64,000 nucleotides of DNA from Thiomicrorhabdus sp965603495 (GCA_965603495.1 CBFDDF010000001.1:711441-775440), one strand, 5' to 3'; positions 17,947 through 26,670 are shown, counted from the first letter of the stretch. Numbers and translations are program-made. Notes: a model not told the origin generated them from the letters alone.

Positions 17947-18807
17947 CTAGGCCGGTTTTCTGTTTACCCACCAACCAAAAAAAGCGCCCGTGAAAAACAT
18001 AATCAATGAGTAAGTGACTGCAGGAATCATCATCACTTCATTGCCAATCAAAGATCCCGCTACGACCAACGCTAAAGTGCCATTTTGAATACCCACTTCA
18101 AACCCAATTGAAACCGCTTGCGGACGCGATAATTTTGCCAGTTTAGCCATTTGGTAACCCACCGCCAAAACAACGACATTCAACATGAAAGTCGCCAGGC
18201 CTGCCTGGGCAAAAAAGCCGAATACATTATCGGCATGTTTGAGCACAATCAAACCAATAATAAGTATTAAGAAAAACAGAGAGAACCACTTTAGTTTGTT
18301 TTCAATGTTTTCAGCGGCGTTTGGCCAGCGAGACAAAACAAACATGCCTAATGCCACTGGAATTAAGGTAATCACCAATAACTGCAGTATGGTTTTAAGG
18401 ATTGGAATATTGAATTCACTGTCTGAACCCATGAAGTAAGTCATGCTCAAGGCGGCAACTAATGGAATGGTAAAAGGGGTTATCAGACTCACGACTGCGG
18501 TTAAGCTAATCGAAAGCGAAACATCACCTTTAGACAGGTAAGTAAACATGTTTGAGGTCGCGCCACCTGGGGCTAGCGCAATAATCATCAATCCCACTGC
18601 AATTTCTGGCGGTAGGTTTAATAGTACTGCGATTGCAAAGGCAATTAACGGCAGTACTAACATTTGACCAATAAAACCTATGGTTACGGCTTTGGGGGCT
18701 TTTAAAACGTCTTTAAAGTCGTTTAAACGTAATGACAACCCCATGCCGAACATAATTAGAAAGAGTGAAGCGGGCAGGATAACTTTGGTTAACAGATCAG
18801 GGGACAT
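17947..18807 (-). CDS. Bile acid:sodium symporter (BASS) family transporter
   Basis: Inner-membrane protein of about 286 residues with 8-10 hydrophobic segments. The BASS hallmark is the crossover motif ALAPGGATSNMFTYLSKGDVSLS (about 80-102) and the second-repeat FEVGIQNGTLALVVAGS near the C-terminus. Such carriers move organic anions (bile acids, pantoate, keto acids) with Na+; the substrate cannot be inferred. I prefer ATG 18807 (GGAAATCATT upstream), but ATG 18819 is also possible. Confidence 0.85.
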   Translation of the reverse strand: MSPDLLTKVILPASLFLIMFGMGLSLRLNDFKDVLKAPKAVTIGFIGQMLVLPLIAFAIAVLLNLPPEIAVGLMIIALAPGGATSNMFTYLSKGDVSLSISLTAVVSLITPFTIPLVAALSMTYFMGSDSEFNIPILKTILQLLVITLIPVALGMFVLSRWPNAAENIENKLKWFSLFFLILIIGLIVLKHADNVFGFFAQAGLATFMLNVVVLAVGYQMAKLAKLSRPQAVSIGFEVGIQNGTLALVVAGSLIGNEVMMIPAVTYSLIMFFTGAFFGWWVNRKPA

Positions 18808-18880
18808 AATGATTTCCATTCAATTTTAGGGTTGCAGAGATTGTAGGGGATTTTAGGTGTAAATCCAATGAAAGGTTTGG

Positions 18881-18898
18881 CTTACCAGGCCTGGTAAG
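18881..18898. repeat. ACCAGGCCTGGT palindrome, copy 5
   Basis: Core 18884-18895, extended to 18 bp by CTT/AAG arms. This is the only copy in a divergent gap (between the BASS transporter and the histidine kinase), upstream of both genes. Confidence 0.9.
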
Positions 18899-19062
18899 TT
18901 TAATTTCTAGCGAATTTAAGGATTTAAAACCTAGAAATAAGCCGTGATATATTTGGGGTTTTTGTCTCGTTTAAAACGTTATAGAATGATTGGCTTTATG
19001 CAGACCGTATTGAATTCCATTGTATATACAAAACTTGAAGTTGTTAAATAGGGCAAAAATAG

Positions 19063-20109
19063 ATGTGGGATATTATTCTAGAGAGTGTTAGATCTGGCGT
19101 AATTGCTCTGATTCTTTTTTATATATATAACGTGGGTAGAGAGCGTGGCTTTGATAAGCTTCGGGGTTGGAAGACGATTCTTGCAGGCTGGTCTTTAATC
19201 TTACTTGGTAGTTTGCTTGATATTACCGATAACTTTGAAAGCTTAAATTGGTTATTGATTGTCGGTGACACTGAAGTAGAAGCCTTTTTGGAAAAATTTG
19301 TTGGCTATCTATTGGGTTATGTATTCTTATTTTTTGGTTTTTTATATTGGTTGCCGGCGGGGGCAATCAAAATGGAGAGTTTAAAGAGTGATTTTGTATC
19401 CACGGTGAGTCATGAGCTGAGAACACCACTTACCGCAATCTACGGTTCACTTAAGATGATATCGAGTGGAAAATTAGGTGAGATACCAGCGTCAGCACAA
19501 TTGCCTTTAGATATGGCTCTCAGAAATAGTGAACGATTAACACGGTTAGTGAATGATATTTTGGATATGGATAAACTCCAGAACGGCCAGATGGGGATGG
19601 TGTTACTGGACTATGATGCAAAGATCTTAGTTGAGGAAGCCATTGCCGCCAACATGCATTATGCCAATGAGTATCATGTAAATTTTGTGATGGATAACGA
19701 AAGTGAGTCTGATTTTATTTGCGTAGACTCCAATCGATTCATGCAGATAATGGATAATTTGTTATCTAATGCGGCTAAATTCTCTCAGGACAATGGAACG
19801 GTTTCTATTAGTCTCACAACCAATAATGGCTATCTGCGCGTCACCGTTAAAGATAACGGTAAAGGCATTGATGAAGACTCTCAATCATTAATATTCAAGC
19901 GATTCTTTCAGGAGAATAGTGGCAATACACGCCATTCTGGTGGTACCGGGCTCGGCCTTGCAATTAGTAAAGGTTTGGTTGAAGGGATGAAGGGGAAAAT
20001 CGGTTTCTCGACAGAGGTCGGCGTAGGCACTGCATTTTATTTTGATTTGCCCATCAGCCAACAACCATCGGATGCTCTCTTGAACATGGGGTATACATAC
20101 AATAATTAG
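19063..20109 (+). CDS. Orphan sensor histidine kinase
   Basis: 348 residues. The N-terminal third has three hydrophobic segments (about 11-24, 38-54, 80-100). The HisKA H-box FVSTVSHELRTPLTAIYGS places the phospho-acceptor at His117. The ATPase domain has DNLLSNAAKFSQDNG, KDNGKGID and GGTGLGLAISKGLVEG. There is no periplasmic sensor domain, so it may sense the membrane or a partner. No response regulator lies nearby in the window. Confidence 0.85.
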   Translation: MWDIILESVRSGVIALILFYIYNVGRERGFDKLRGWKTILAGWSLILLGSLLDITDNFESLNWLLIVGDTEVEAFLEKFVGYLLGYVFLFFGFLYWLPAGAIKMESLKSDFVSTVSHELRTPLTAIYGSLKMISSGKLGEIPASAQLPLDMALRNSERLTRLVNDILDMDKLQNGQMGMVLLDYDAKILVEEAIAANMHYANEYHVNFVMDNESESDFICVDSNRFMQIMDNLLSNAAKFSQDNGTVSISLTTNNGYLRVTVKDNGKGIDEDSQSLIFKRFFQENSGNTRHSGGTGLGLAISKGLVEGMKGKIGFSTEVGVGTAFYFDLPISQQPSDALLNMGYTYNN

Positions 20110-20199
20110 GCTTGCAGTTAAGTTAAATCGGCCAGGCTAGGCTCGTTAACTGTAAAATAACCTGTTCAAAATTCAAATTTAAAACCAAGTAGCAGCTTC

Positions 20200-20727
20200 A
20201 TGCACCCCAAACCCTCGCCAAATTATCTTGCCAGTTATTCTGTAACGCTGACAGATCAGATTCATAGTTTGATCGCTCAAGGCAGATTGGGCGAGATACT
20301 CTTGAAAAAATATCCGCAAGCACATTCTGTTCGCACAGATAAAGCGCTCTATGATTACGTCATGGAACTAAAAAATAACTATCTGCGTAAGGCGCCACAA
20401 TTTAACAAGGTAGCGTTTGATAGTAAACTCCATTTGACGCATAAGGCTTTGGGTACACACACCAGTAAATCGACCAAACATGGTTCAAAGCTTAAGGCGA
20501 AAAAGGAGATCCATGTGGCGTCGGTGTTTAAGGCCATGCCACTTGAGTTTTTACGAATGATTGTGGTGCACGAATTAGCGCACATCAAAGAGCACGATCA
20601 CAACAAAGCTTTCTATCAACTGTGTTTGCATATGGAGCCTGACTATCATCAGTTAGAGTTTGATTTACGGGCTTATCTGACTTATCTAGATGCGAAAGGT
20701 GAGCCGCTTTGGTCGGTTACAAGTTAA
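20200..20727 (+). CDS. YgjP-like zinc metalloprotease-type protein
   Basis: 175 residues. The zincin motif IVVHELAHIKEHDHNKAFY gives zinc ligands His124 and His128, catalytic Glu125 and probably His134. The KSTKHGSKLKAKKEIHVAS segment upstream is the beta hairpin typical of the YgjP/M48-like (DUF45) family. Shorter at the N-terminus than E. coli YgjP. Function in vivo is not known; family members have been linked to nucleotide or peptide hydrolysis. Confidence 0.8.
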   Translation: MHPKPSPNYLASYSVTLTDQIHSLIAQGRLGEILLKKYPQAHSVRTDKALYDYVMELKNNYLRKAPQFNKVAFDSKLHLTHKALGTHTSKSTKHGSKLKAKKEIHVASVFKAMPLEFLRMIVVHELAHIKEHDHNKAFYQLCLHMEPDYHQLEFDLRAYLTYLDAKGEPLWSVTS

Positions 20728-21044
20728 GAAACAGTCTTACGATGGTAGTCAATTGACCAGGCCTGGTAGCTTAAAAGTGGCGTGTTTAATCTGTTTAAGA
20801 AGTGTTGTGCTCAGTAGATTTGTGCCGCTTGAGTGTCAGTAAGCTGTATCAGTTCATGTTCAAGGGAATTACACGCTTCCATTAGTTTTTAGAAATCCCG
20901 ATGGTCTGTTGTGCTAACAGGTCAATGGCAACTTGTTTTTTACTTGATTTTAGCTTTAGAGCTAAAGAGTGAGGAGGCTTCTGCTTCGGTTTGTAAAGCC
21001 TGTAAACATGGGCAATTAATGTTCAAAATCAAGTTGGCTTAATT
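20728..21044. other. Convergent gap YgjP-like/CZB gene
   Basis: 317 bp with one ACCAGGCCTGGT copy near its left end. No open reading frame of note and no clear terminator hairpin with a T tract; the rest is unexplained. Confidence 0.6.
20756..20767. repeat. ACCAGGCCTGGT palindrome, copy 6
   Basis: Bare 12-bp core, 29 bp after the stop codon of the YgjP-like gene in a convergent gap. Confidence 0.9.
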
Positions 21045-21494
21045 TTAGTAAAGTTGCTGCAACTCTTCATCGCTCATGTCTCGTACTTCACGCTCTAACA
21101 CCTGAATCGCTTCTAATAAGGTTTCAGAAATAGAGATGAGTTGTTCCATTAACTTTTCAGCTTCAGCTTGATTTCTTGCCTGGATCTTGGCTTTTGACCC
21201 AAAAACTTTTCCAAACAACGATTGAGTAACCTCGCCGAACAATAGCTTGAATATTTTCATATAGGTTTGATGCAACATAGCATGTGGCGTATCAATAGAA
21301 CTGTATGCACTAAGAGAAGAGAGGATTTGTCCTTGGCCATAGTACCATTGGCCAAATTTACAATTGGTATGAATGACGGGAACATGGTCTTGCTCAATGG
21401 AAAACCCCGCAACAATTGCTTGAGCATAAGCACGCCATTTAATATGGGCTGCTTTTGCCGCACGTAACTGCGTTATTATCTCTCTTTTATCCAT
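21045..21494 (-). CDS. Stand-alone CZB (chemoreceptor zinc-binding) domain protein
   Basis: 149 residues. The CZB zinc ligands are visible as His17 (AHIKWRAYA), Cys45 (NCKFGQWYYGQG), His71 and His75 (TPHAMLHQTYMKIF); the C-K/x-F/L-G-x-W motif is diagnostic. The C-terminal half is helical and polar (KAEAEKLMEQLISISETLL-like heptads). CZB domains bind zinc and respond to hypochlorite or zinc, and are normally fused to chemoreceptors or diguanylate cyclases. This one has no output domain, so it would work by binding another protein. Confidence 0.78.
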   Translation of the reverse strand: MDKREIITQLRAAKAAHIKWRAYAQAIVAGFSIEQDHVPVIHTNCKFGQWYYGQGQILSSLSAYSSIDTPHAMLHQTYMKIFKLLFGEVTQSLFGKVFGSKAKIQARNQAEAEKLMEQLISISETLLEAIQVLEREVRDMSDEELQQLY

Positions 21495-21750
21495 CTATTG
21501 GTCCTTGTCTAACTTGCTTTATGAATGATTAAAGTAAGCAAGTTGTTTGCCGTTTGAGTTCTATCGGTGGATTTTTGAATTTATTGTATATAGAAGTTAA
21601 AAAATAAACGATATGCGTAATATTATCAAGTTTTTGTGGGTGAAAACTGAAGTTTAGTGCCTGAATAGGTTGATTCATTTTCAATGAGTAGAATCGACTA
21701 TAATGTTTCGAGAAAATTTAAGCTGAAATTAAATGAATAAGGATATTGAT

Positions 21751-22527
21751 ATGTTAATGCTGGTTTCTCCTGCAAAATCTTTGGATGAAAGCACTGCTGT
21801 GCAGACAAAACTGCATTCTCAGCCAGTCTTATTACGAGACTCTGCTGAGTTAATAAAAGCCCTACAAGCGATTGGTCCGCTAGAGATTGGCCAGTTGATG
21901 CATATCAGTGAGAAATTGTCAGAGTTAAATTACCAACGCTTTCAAGATTGGCAGTTACCCTTTCCCACAGCACATGCGAAGCAAGCCGCTTGGTTATTTA
22001 AGGGCGATGTTTATCAAGGGTTAGATGCTTATAGTCTATCTGAGCAAGGTATTGATTATATTCAAAACCATTTACGCATTTTGTCGGGTCTATATGGTTT
22101 GCTTAAACCGTGTGATGATATGTTGCCATACCGCTTGGAGATGGGGACTAAATTTGCCAATGCGCGCGGTAAAGATTTATATGCTTTTTGGGGCAATCAA
22201 ATTACGGAACTATTAAATGCCCAGTTAGCCGAAAGCGACAGTCAGACGCTGGTAAATTTAGCCTCTAATGAATATTTCAAAGCCGTTAAACCCAAATTAT
22301 TAAATGCCCGCATTATCACGCCCATTTTCAAAGATTGGAAAAATGGTAAATATAAAATTATCAGTTTTTATGCCAAGCGTGCACGCGGACTGATGGCGCG
22401 TTATGCCGCGGATAATCAGCTTGAAAATGCCGAGGACTTAAAGTTTTTTAATGTCGATGGTTATGGCTTTGATGCCGAATCATCTAGTGAAACAGATTGG
22501 GTGTTCACGCGTAAAATTGAAGAATAG
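21751..22527 (+). CDS. yaaA: YaaA, peroxide-stress DNA-binding protein
   Basis: DUF328/YaaA family, 258 residues, the same length as the E. coli protein. Begins MLMLVSPAKSLDE and has the conserved SGLYGLLKPCDDMLPYRLEM and NLASNEYFKAVKP. YaaA limits hydroxyl-radical damage by lowering free intracellular iron during peroxide stress. ATG 21751 is preferred to ATG 21733 because AAGGA lies 8 bp upstream and the family starts here. The next gene is a Dyp-type peroxidase, which fits an oxidative-stress pairing. Confidence 0.92.
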   Translation: MLMLVSPAKSLDESTAVQTKLHSQPVLLRDSAELIKALQAIGPLEIGQLMHISEKLSELNYQRFQDWQLPFPTAHAKQAAWLFKGDVYQGLDAYSLSEQGIDYIQNHLRILSGLYGLLKPCDDMLPYRLEMGTKFANARGKDLYAFWGNQITELLNAQLAESDSQTLVNLASNEYFKAVKPKLLNARIITPIFKDWKNGKYKIISFYAKRARGLMARYAADNQLENAEDLKFFNVDGYGFDAESSSETDWVFTRKIEE

Positions 22528-22558
22528 ATTTTAAATTATGTATTTTAATTTTAAAACC

Positions 22559-22572
22559 GACCAGGCCTGGTC
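22559..22572. repeat. ACCAGGCCTGGT palindrome, copy 7
   Basis: Core 22560-22571 with a G/C extension (14 bp), between the tandem genes yaaA and the Dyp peroxidase, 32 bp after yaaA. Confidence 0.9.
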
Positions 22573-22610
22573 AGTTTGCATATTAGACGTTTCAAAGGAA
22601 GTTTATATCG

Positions 22611-23516
22611 ATGAAATCCCCTCAAGCAGGCATTTTTAGGGAAAATGCGCACCACATGCATTTTCTTGAATATCGTTTCAACACTTCAGACCTAAAAGAG
22701 ATAAAGCACTCGATTGCTAGGGCGATGGCCAATATCAAGCCAGATGACATTTCTTTAGTCGTGAGTTTTGGCAAACAAGCATGGCAAACCTTACAGCCAA
22801 ATTGGACACCGGTGACGTTACAAGACTTTGTAACTCTGAATGGCCAGCAAGGCCATGTTGCACCATCCACCCAAGCCGACGTGTTTTTTTGGATACAAGG
22901 CATTGATATGGGAGTGGTTTTTGATCAGGCCATGCAAATTCACAAGCAGTTACAAACGGTTGCTGAACTGACGCTTGAACAACAAGGGTTTGATTATCAT
23001 CACAATCTTGATTTAATCGGTTTTGAAGATGGCACAGCCAATCCGAAAACGGATGAATTGAAACTTGATGCTGCGGTGATTCCAAAAGGCCAAGTGGGTG
23101 AGGGAGGGAGTTTAGTCTTAAGCCAAAAGTGGGTGCATGACATGGCTAAATGGGATTCTGTGCCGGTACATTGCCAAGAAGGCATTGTCGGCCGTACCAA
23201 AGATGAAAACATTGAATTAGAAGGCGATGCCATGCCCGAAGATTCGCATATCAGTCGTACCGACTTAAAAGTGGATGGCGTCGCCATGAAGATTTATCGA
23301 CGCTCAGCGCCCTTTGGCACGGTTCAAGAAAAGGGACTGCTGTTTCTGGCGTTTGCTTGCGATTTAGTGCGGTTTACTTCACAGCTAGAAAGTATGTACG
23401 GCTTAACGGAAGATAAGAAGATCGATCAGTTAATCAACTACTCAAAAGCCGTTTCGGGTGGGTATTGGTTTGCACCTGCCGTTGAGGATTTACTGGAAAT
23501 CCTGGATAAAGGTTAG
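22611..23516 (+). CDS. Dyp-type haem peroxidase (YfeX-like)
   Basis: 301 residues, short class without a Tat signal, so cytoplasmic. The Dyp fingerprint LIGFEDGTANP (about 135-145) has the distal catalytic Asp140; the haem-ligand His is His213 in DSHISRTDLK, and IYRRSAPFG has the conserved Arg. Typical substrates are dyes and phenols; YfeX-like members use porphyrinogens or small aromatics. It follows yaaA on the same strand. Confidence 0.9.
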   Translation: MKSPQAGIFRENAHHMHFLEYRFNTSDLKEIKHSIARAMANIKPDDISLVVSFGKQAWQTLQPNWTPVTLQDFVTLNGQQGHVAPSTQADVFFWIQGIDMGVVFDQAMQIHKQLQTVAELTLEQQGFDYHHNLDLIGFEDGTANPKTDELKLDAAVIPKGQVGEGGSLVLSQKWVHDMAKWDSVPVHCQEGIVGRTKDENIELEGDAMPEDSHISRTDLKVDGVAMKIYRRSAPFGTVQEKGLLFLAFACDLVRFTSQLESMYGLTEDKKIDQLINYSKAVSGGYWFAPAVEDLLEILDKG

Positions 23517-23560
23517 TCTTTTTTGGATACAAAGCAACGATTTTTAAAGAAGAAGTGTTG

Positions 23561-23965
23561 ATGAAAAATTTTATTATTGCTGCTTTAGGGCTGGCAACCG
23601 CTGGTGCAACCTATTTATATTTAGAGTGGAGTGTTTGGCAGATTATCGGCGCGGGGCTTGTCTTATCGGTCGTATTTACTATCGATGAAAGAGCGCCTAT
23701 GTGGCGAAGAGTTTTAAGCACATTATTTGTATTTTCTTTAATGGTCTTAGCGCATTTTTTCGTCACTGACAATGTTATTTATTGGGGAGAATTAGTATTC
23801 GCTGCGTTTCTGTTTTTAATGGCGATATTATCCCTGTTTGGCATGATGAGCCACAAGCCGGGTGATGGGAGTACGCTAACGGCTTACTTTTTAGGGTTGA
23901 TCGTATGCATACCACTAGGGTTTTTATTTTTATATCAAGGTTTAGAAAGTTTGGGCTATCAATAA
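23561..23965 (+). CDS. Small inner-membrane protein of unknown function
   Basis: 134 residues, four predicted membrane helices (about 3-30, 34-50, 55-80, 95-125) with short loops; no charged motif that points to a function. The ATG 23561 follows AAAGAAGAAGTG. It could be the last gene of the yaaA-Dyp run. Confidence 0.6.
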   Translation: MKNFIIAALGLATAGATYLYLEWSVWQIIGAGLVLSVVFTIDERAPMWRRVLSTLFVFSLMVLAHFFVTDNVIYWGELVFAAFLFLMAILSLFGMMSHKPGDGSTLTAYFLGLIVCIPLGFLFLYQGLESLGYQ

Positions 23966-23977
23966 AGCGATATTAAA

Positions 23978-24005
23978 TCAAACTTACCAGGCCTGGTAAG
24001 TTTGA
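23978..24005. repeat. ACCAGGCCTGGT palindrome, copy 8 (longest, 28 bp)
   Basis: Core 23986-23997. The symmetry runs uninterrupted for 14 bases on each side of the centre (TCAAACTT arm and its complement), the longest in the window. It lies 13 bp after the membrane-protein gene and 28 bp before the end of hslO, in a convergent gap without another terminator, so it may itself end transcription. Confidence 0.92.
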
Positions 24006-24032
24006 AAAAAGCTTTGTAGTGGCTTTGGTAGT

Positions 24033-24893
24033 TTATTGAACGGTCGGTTTATCTTCTGTAAACAAGGCATCAACATCTTCTTGATTAAAGCGCATATGAA
24101 AGTTACACATTTCGTTGTGAATGACGATTTCACCTTGTTCTTTCAATATTTTGCGTACTTCATCTTCACCGAGTGATTTCAGCATATTGGTAACACGCTC
24201 TTTATCTTCAGGACATTCATAATTTATGGCCTGAGACTCAAACAGTTCGACTGTCTCTTCATGAAATAAGCGGTGTAATAGGGTTTCAGCGTCGAGTTGG
24301 GTTAACTCTTCATCGGTCACGGTGGTGGTGAGACTATGGATACGGTCCCAGCCGTCGGCATCAAGGTCATCGGACTCGGGCATTTTTTGAATCAGTACGC
24401 CACCTAGAGCATCATCGGTTGCCGCTAACCAAATCTTGGACGGCAGTTGTTCTGACTGGCTCAAGAAGTTTTCAAATGTCTCTTCGATGCTGTCGCCCGT
24501 GCGATCGACATAGGATTGAAAATGGTGTTGGGTTTGGGTGTTTTCTAAAGTCACCAGGATTTGACCGTCGCCTAGCAGTTCATCTAAAGTGACTTGTTCT
24601 GGGATGGTTGCATTGGTTTTGGCGACACCACGGATTTTAAGGTCATGGGTGACTTCGACGACTAATAGGGTGATAGGACCGCTGCCCTGAACTTGCAATG
24701 TGATTTTGCCAGTGTGTTTCATGCCGTTGGCCATAATCACTGAAAAAGCCGTTAACTTGCCGAGTAGCTGACGAATGGCTTCAGGGTAATGGCGATCTTT
24801 TAACATGAGTTGCCAAGCTTCATTCAACTGAATGACTTGACCACGGATATTAAGTTCTTTAAATAAAAAACGTTGAATTGAATTGTTGGTCAT
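24033..24893 (-). CDS. hslO: Hsp33 (HslO) chaperone with incomplete zinc site
   Basis: 286 residues from ATG 24893 (GGAA at the right spacing). The N-terminal chaperone core and linker are normal (SVIMANGMKHTGKITLQ, LDELLGDGQILVTL). Hsp33 is held inactive by four zinc-bound cysteines in C-x-C and C-x2-C motifs and is activated by oxidation. Here the first motif reads CPEDKERV (Cys227, with Glu229 where the second Cys should be) and the second HNEMCNF (Asn260 in place of Cys, Cys263 kept). Only two of four ligands remain, so zinc binding and the usual redox switch are doubtful. The rest of this region (SLGEDEVRKIL) is intact, so the gene is not decayed. Confidence 0.9.
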   Translation of the reverse strand: MTNNSIQRFLFKELNIRGQVIQLNEAWQLMLKDRHYPEAIRQLLGKLTAFSVIMANGMKHTGKITLQVQGSGPITLLVVEVTHDLKIRGVAKTNATIPEQVTLDELLGDGQILVTLENTQTQHHFQSYVDRTGDSIEETFENFLSQSEQLPSKIWLAATDDALGGVLIQKMPESDDLDADGWDRIHSLTTTVTDEELTQLDAETLLHRLFHEETVELFESQAINYECPEDKERVTNMLKSLGEDEVRKILKEQGEIVIHNEMCNFHMRFNQEDVDALFTEDKPTVQ

Positions 24894-24911
24894 CTTTGTT
24901 TCCACAAATAA

Positions 24912-24923
24912 GGGGGGGGGGGG
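24912..24923. repeat. G12 homopolymer tract between lipA and hslO
   Basis: Twelve consecutive G (C in the transcribed orientation) 18 bp upstream of the hslO start. Next to it, CTACTGGTTA occurs twice (24931-24940 and 24951-24960), the second overlapping the lipA stop. Slipped-strand mispairing could change the length; a sequencing artefact is also possible. Confidence 0.85.
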
Positions 24924-24950
24924 CTAAATACTACTGGTTACGAGGGGCTA

Positions 24951-25952
24951 CTACTGGTTATTAGCCTGTGCCTGTAAATCGGCGTGGTACGATGAACGTA
25001 CCATTGGGCCAGAAGCGACATTGGTAAAGCCCATCTCATAACCGGCATCTTCCACTTGTTTAAACTCGTCTGGCGTCCAGTATTTTTTGACGCTTAAATG
25101 AAAGTCACTCGGTTGTAAGTATTGACCGACCGTTAACATTTCAACATTATGCGCACGTAAATCTCGCATGACTTCAAGCAACTCTGGCATGGTCTCACCC
25201 AATCCAACCATCAGGCCTGACTTGGTGGTTGCGCTTGGATTCATGGCTTTAAAACGTTTCAATAGATCGAGTGAAGCTTGATAATCTGCACCGGGACGCG
25301 CTTCTTCATATAAACGAGGAACCGTTTCTAAATTGTGGTTCAGGACATCCGGAATCGCTTGGCTTAAGATTTCTAACGCAACCGTTAAACGGCCTCTAAA
25401 GTCTGGCACCAAGGTTTCAATTTTGGTGTCAGGAGATTCTGCACGAATCGCAGAAACACAATTTACAAAATGTTCAGCACCGCCATCACGGAGATCATCG
25501 CGATCGACCGAAGTAATCACCACATAGTTGAGTTTCATCGCCTTAACCGTTTTCGCCAGGTGTTCCGGCTCTTCTTGGTTTAGGGCTTTTGGACGACCAT
25601 GGGTCACATCACAGAAAGGGCATTTACGCGTGCAGATATCACCCATAATCATAAAGGTCGCCGTGCCATGACCAAAACATTCACCTAAGTTAGGGCAGGA
25701 AGCCTCTTCGCAAACACTGTGCAAACCTTGCTCACGTAAGATGTTTTTCAACTCTTTCACACGGTGAATATCTTTGGCTTTCGGGAGTTTCGCTTTAATC
25801 CAGCTTGGCTTTTTAAGCTTGTCAGCCGTTGGGTCTGGACGATGCTTTAAGGACTTAGTTTTATATTGGCCTTTAGGCATCGCTTCATTACGGGCTTTTA
25901 AGTTACCGATTGAATCTAGGCTAATTTCTTGAATTTGCGGAGGGTTTGACAT
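24951..25952 (-). CDS. lipA: LipA, lipoyl synthase
   Basis: Radical SAM enzyme that inserts two sulfurs into octanoyl groups to form lipoate. The auxiliary-cluster cysteines are in CEEASCPNLGEC and the radical-SAM CTRKCPFC motif follows; the C-terminal GPMVRSSYHAD is also typical. 333 residues. Part of the leftward lipB-lipA-hslO stretch. Confidence 0.96.
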   Translation of the reverse strand: MSNPPQIQEISLDSIGNLKARNEAMPKGQYKTKSLKHRPDPTADKLKKPSWIKAKLPKAKDIHRVKELKNILREQGLHSVCEEASCPNLGECFGHGTATFMIMGDICTRKCPFCDVTHGRPKALNQEEPEHLAKTVKAMKLNYVVITSVDRDDLRDGGAEHFVNCVSAIRAESPDTKIETLVPDFRGRLTVALEILSQAIPDVLNHNLETVPRLYEEARPGADYQASLDLLKRFKAMNPSATTKSGLMVGLGETMPELLEVMRDLRAHNVEMLTVGQYLQPSDFHLSVKKYWTPDEFKQVEDAGYEMGFTNVASGPMVRSSYHADLQAQANNQ

Positions 25953-26046
25953 AGTTTGGGGTCACAGGCTGCTGTTTTAGGGTTTTTGCTATTTTAGCAA
26001 TTTTAATACGCTGTATTATAAAGGATAAGTCTTCCTATTTCAGGTT

Positions 26047-26670
26047 TTAGACAGGGTCGGCCGTAAGACGTACTTTTAAAATATTGCTGAGTATTTGCCC
26101 TGATTTTTGCAGGCTCTGGTCACTAGATTCAGGTAATAAGTCAGAGAGCTGTGTCATCTGCATGCCATTGAGTCCACAAGGGTTAATCAATGTAAACGGT
26201 GATAAATCCATATCCACATTCAAAGCCAAGCCATGATAACTTCGCTGTTTACGAATTTTTAAACCCAGTGAGGCGATTTTTTGCTGATTGACATAAACCC
26301 CAGGTGCATCAGCACGTGCATTGGCCATAATGCCGAGTTGATGAAGATATTCAATAATGGATGCTTCAATCAGTGTGACTAAAGCACGCACACCCAATTG
26401 AGCTCTTTTCAGATCAAATAAGACATAAATAACCAGCTGACCTGGACCATGGTAAGTGATTTGTCCACCACGGTCGGTTTGTACGATGGGGATGTTGTGC
26501 AGAGTCTGTAAGAGGTGTTCGGCTTTACCGTTGAGGCCTTGGGTTAGCACTGCAGGGTGTTCAACGATCCATAATTCATCAGGCGTATCGTCTTGGCGCA
26601 GTTCGGTAAATTCACGCATGGCTTGCCAAGTTAATTCGTAAGGTTGCAGGCCGAGTTGCTTAATTTGCAT
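26047..26670 (-). CDS. lipB: LipB, octanoyltransferase
   Basis: Transfers octanoyl from acyl carrier protein to lipoyl domains, the step before LipA; 207 residues. DRGGQITYHGPGQLVIYVL has the family signature, GVYVNQQKIASLGLKIRK supplies the active-site Lys, and NPCGLNGMQMTQL the active-site Cys. It precedes lipA. Confidence 0.95.
   Translation of the reverse strand: MQIKQLGLQPYELTWQAMREFTELRQDDTPDELWIVEHPAVLTQGLNGKAEHLLQTLHNIPIVQTDRGGQITYHGPGQLVIYVLFDLKRAQLGVRALVTLIEASIIEYLHQLGIMANARADAPGVYVNQQKIASLGLKIRKQRSYHGLALNVDMDLSPFTLINPCGLNGMQMTQLSDLLPESSDQSLQKSGQILSNILKVRLTADPV

Noticed and set aside
18194..18205. GCCAGGCCTGCC in the BASS transporter gene resembles the palindrome
   Set aside because: Differs at both ends and lies in coding sequence; not counted as a copy.
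24912..24923. G tract as part of a coding frame of hslO
   Set aside because: Lies upstream of the best start (24893) and downstream of the lipA stop; affects regulation at most, not the protein.
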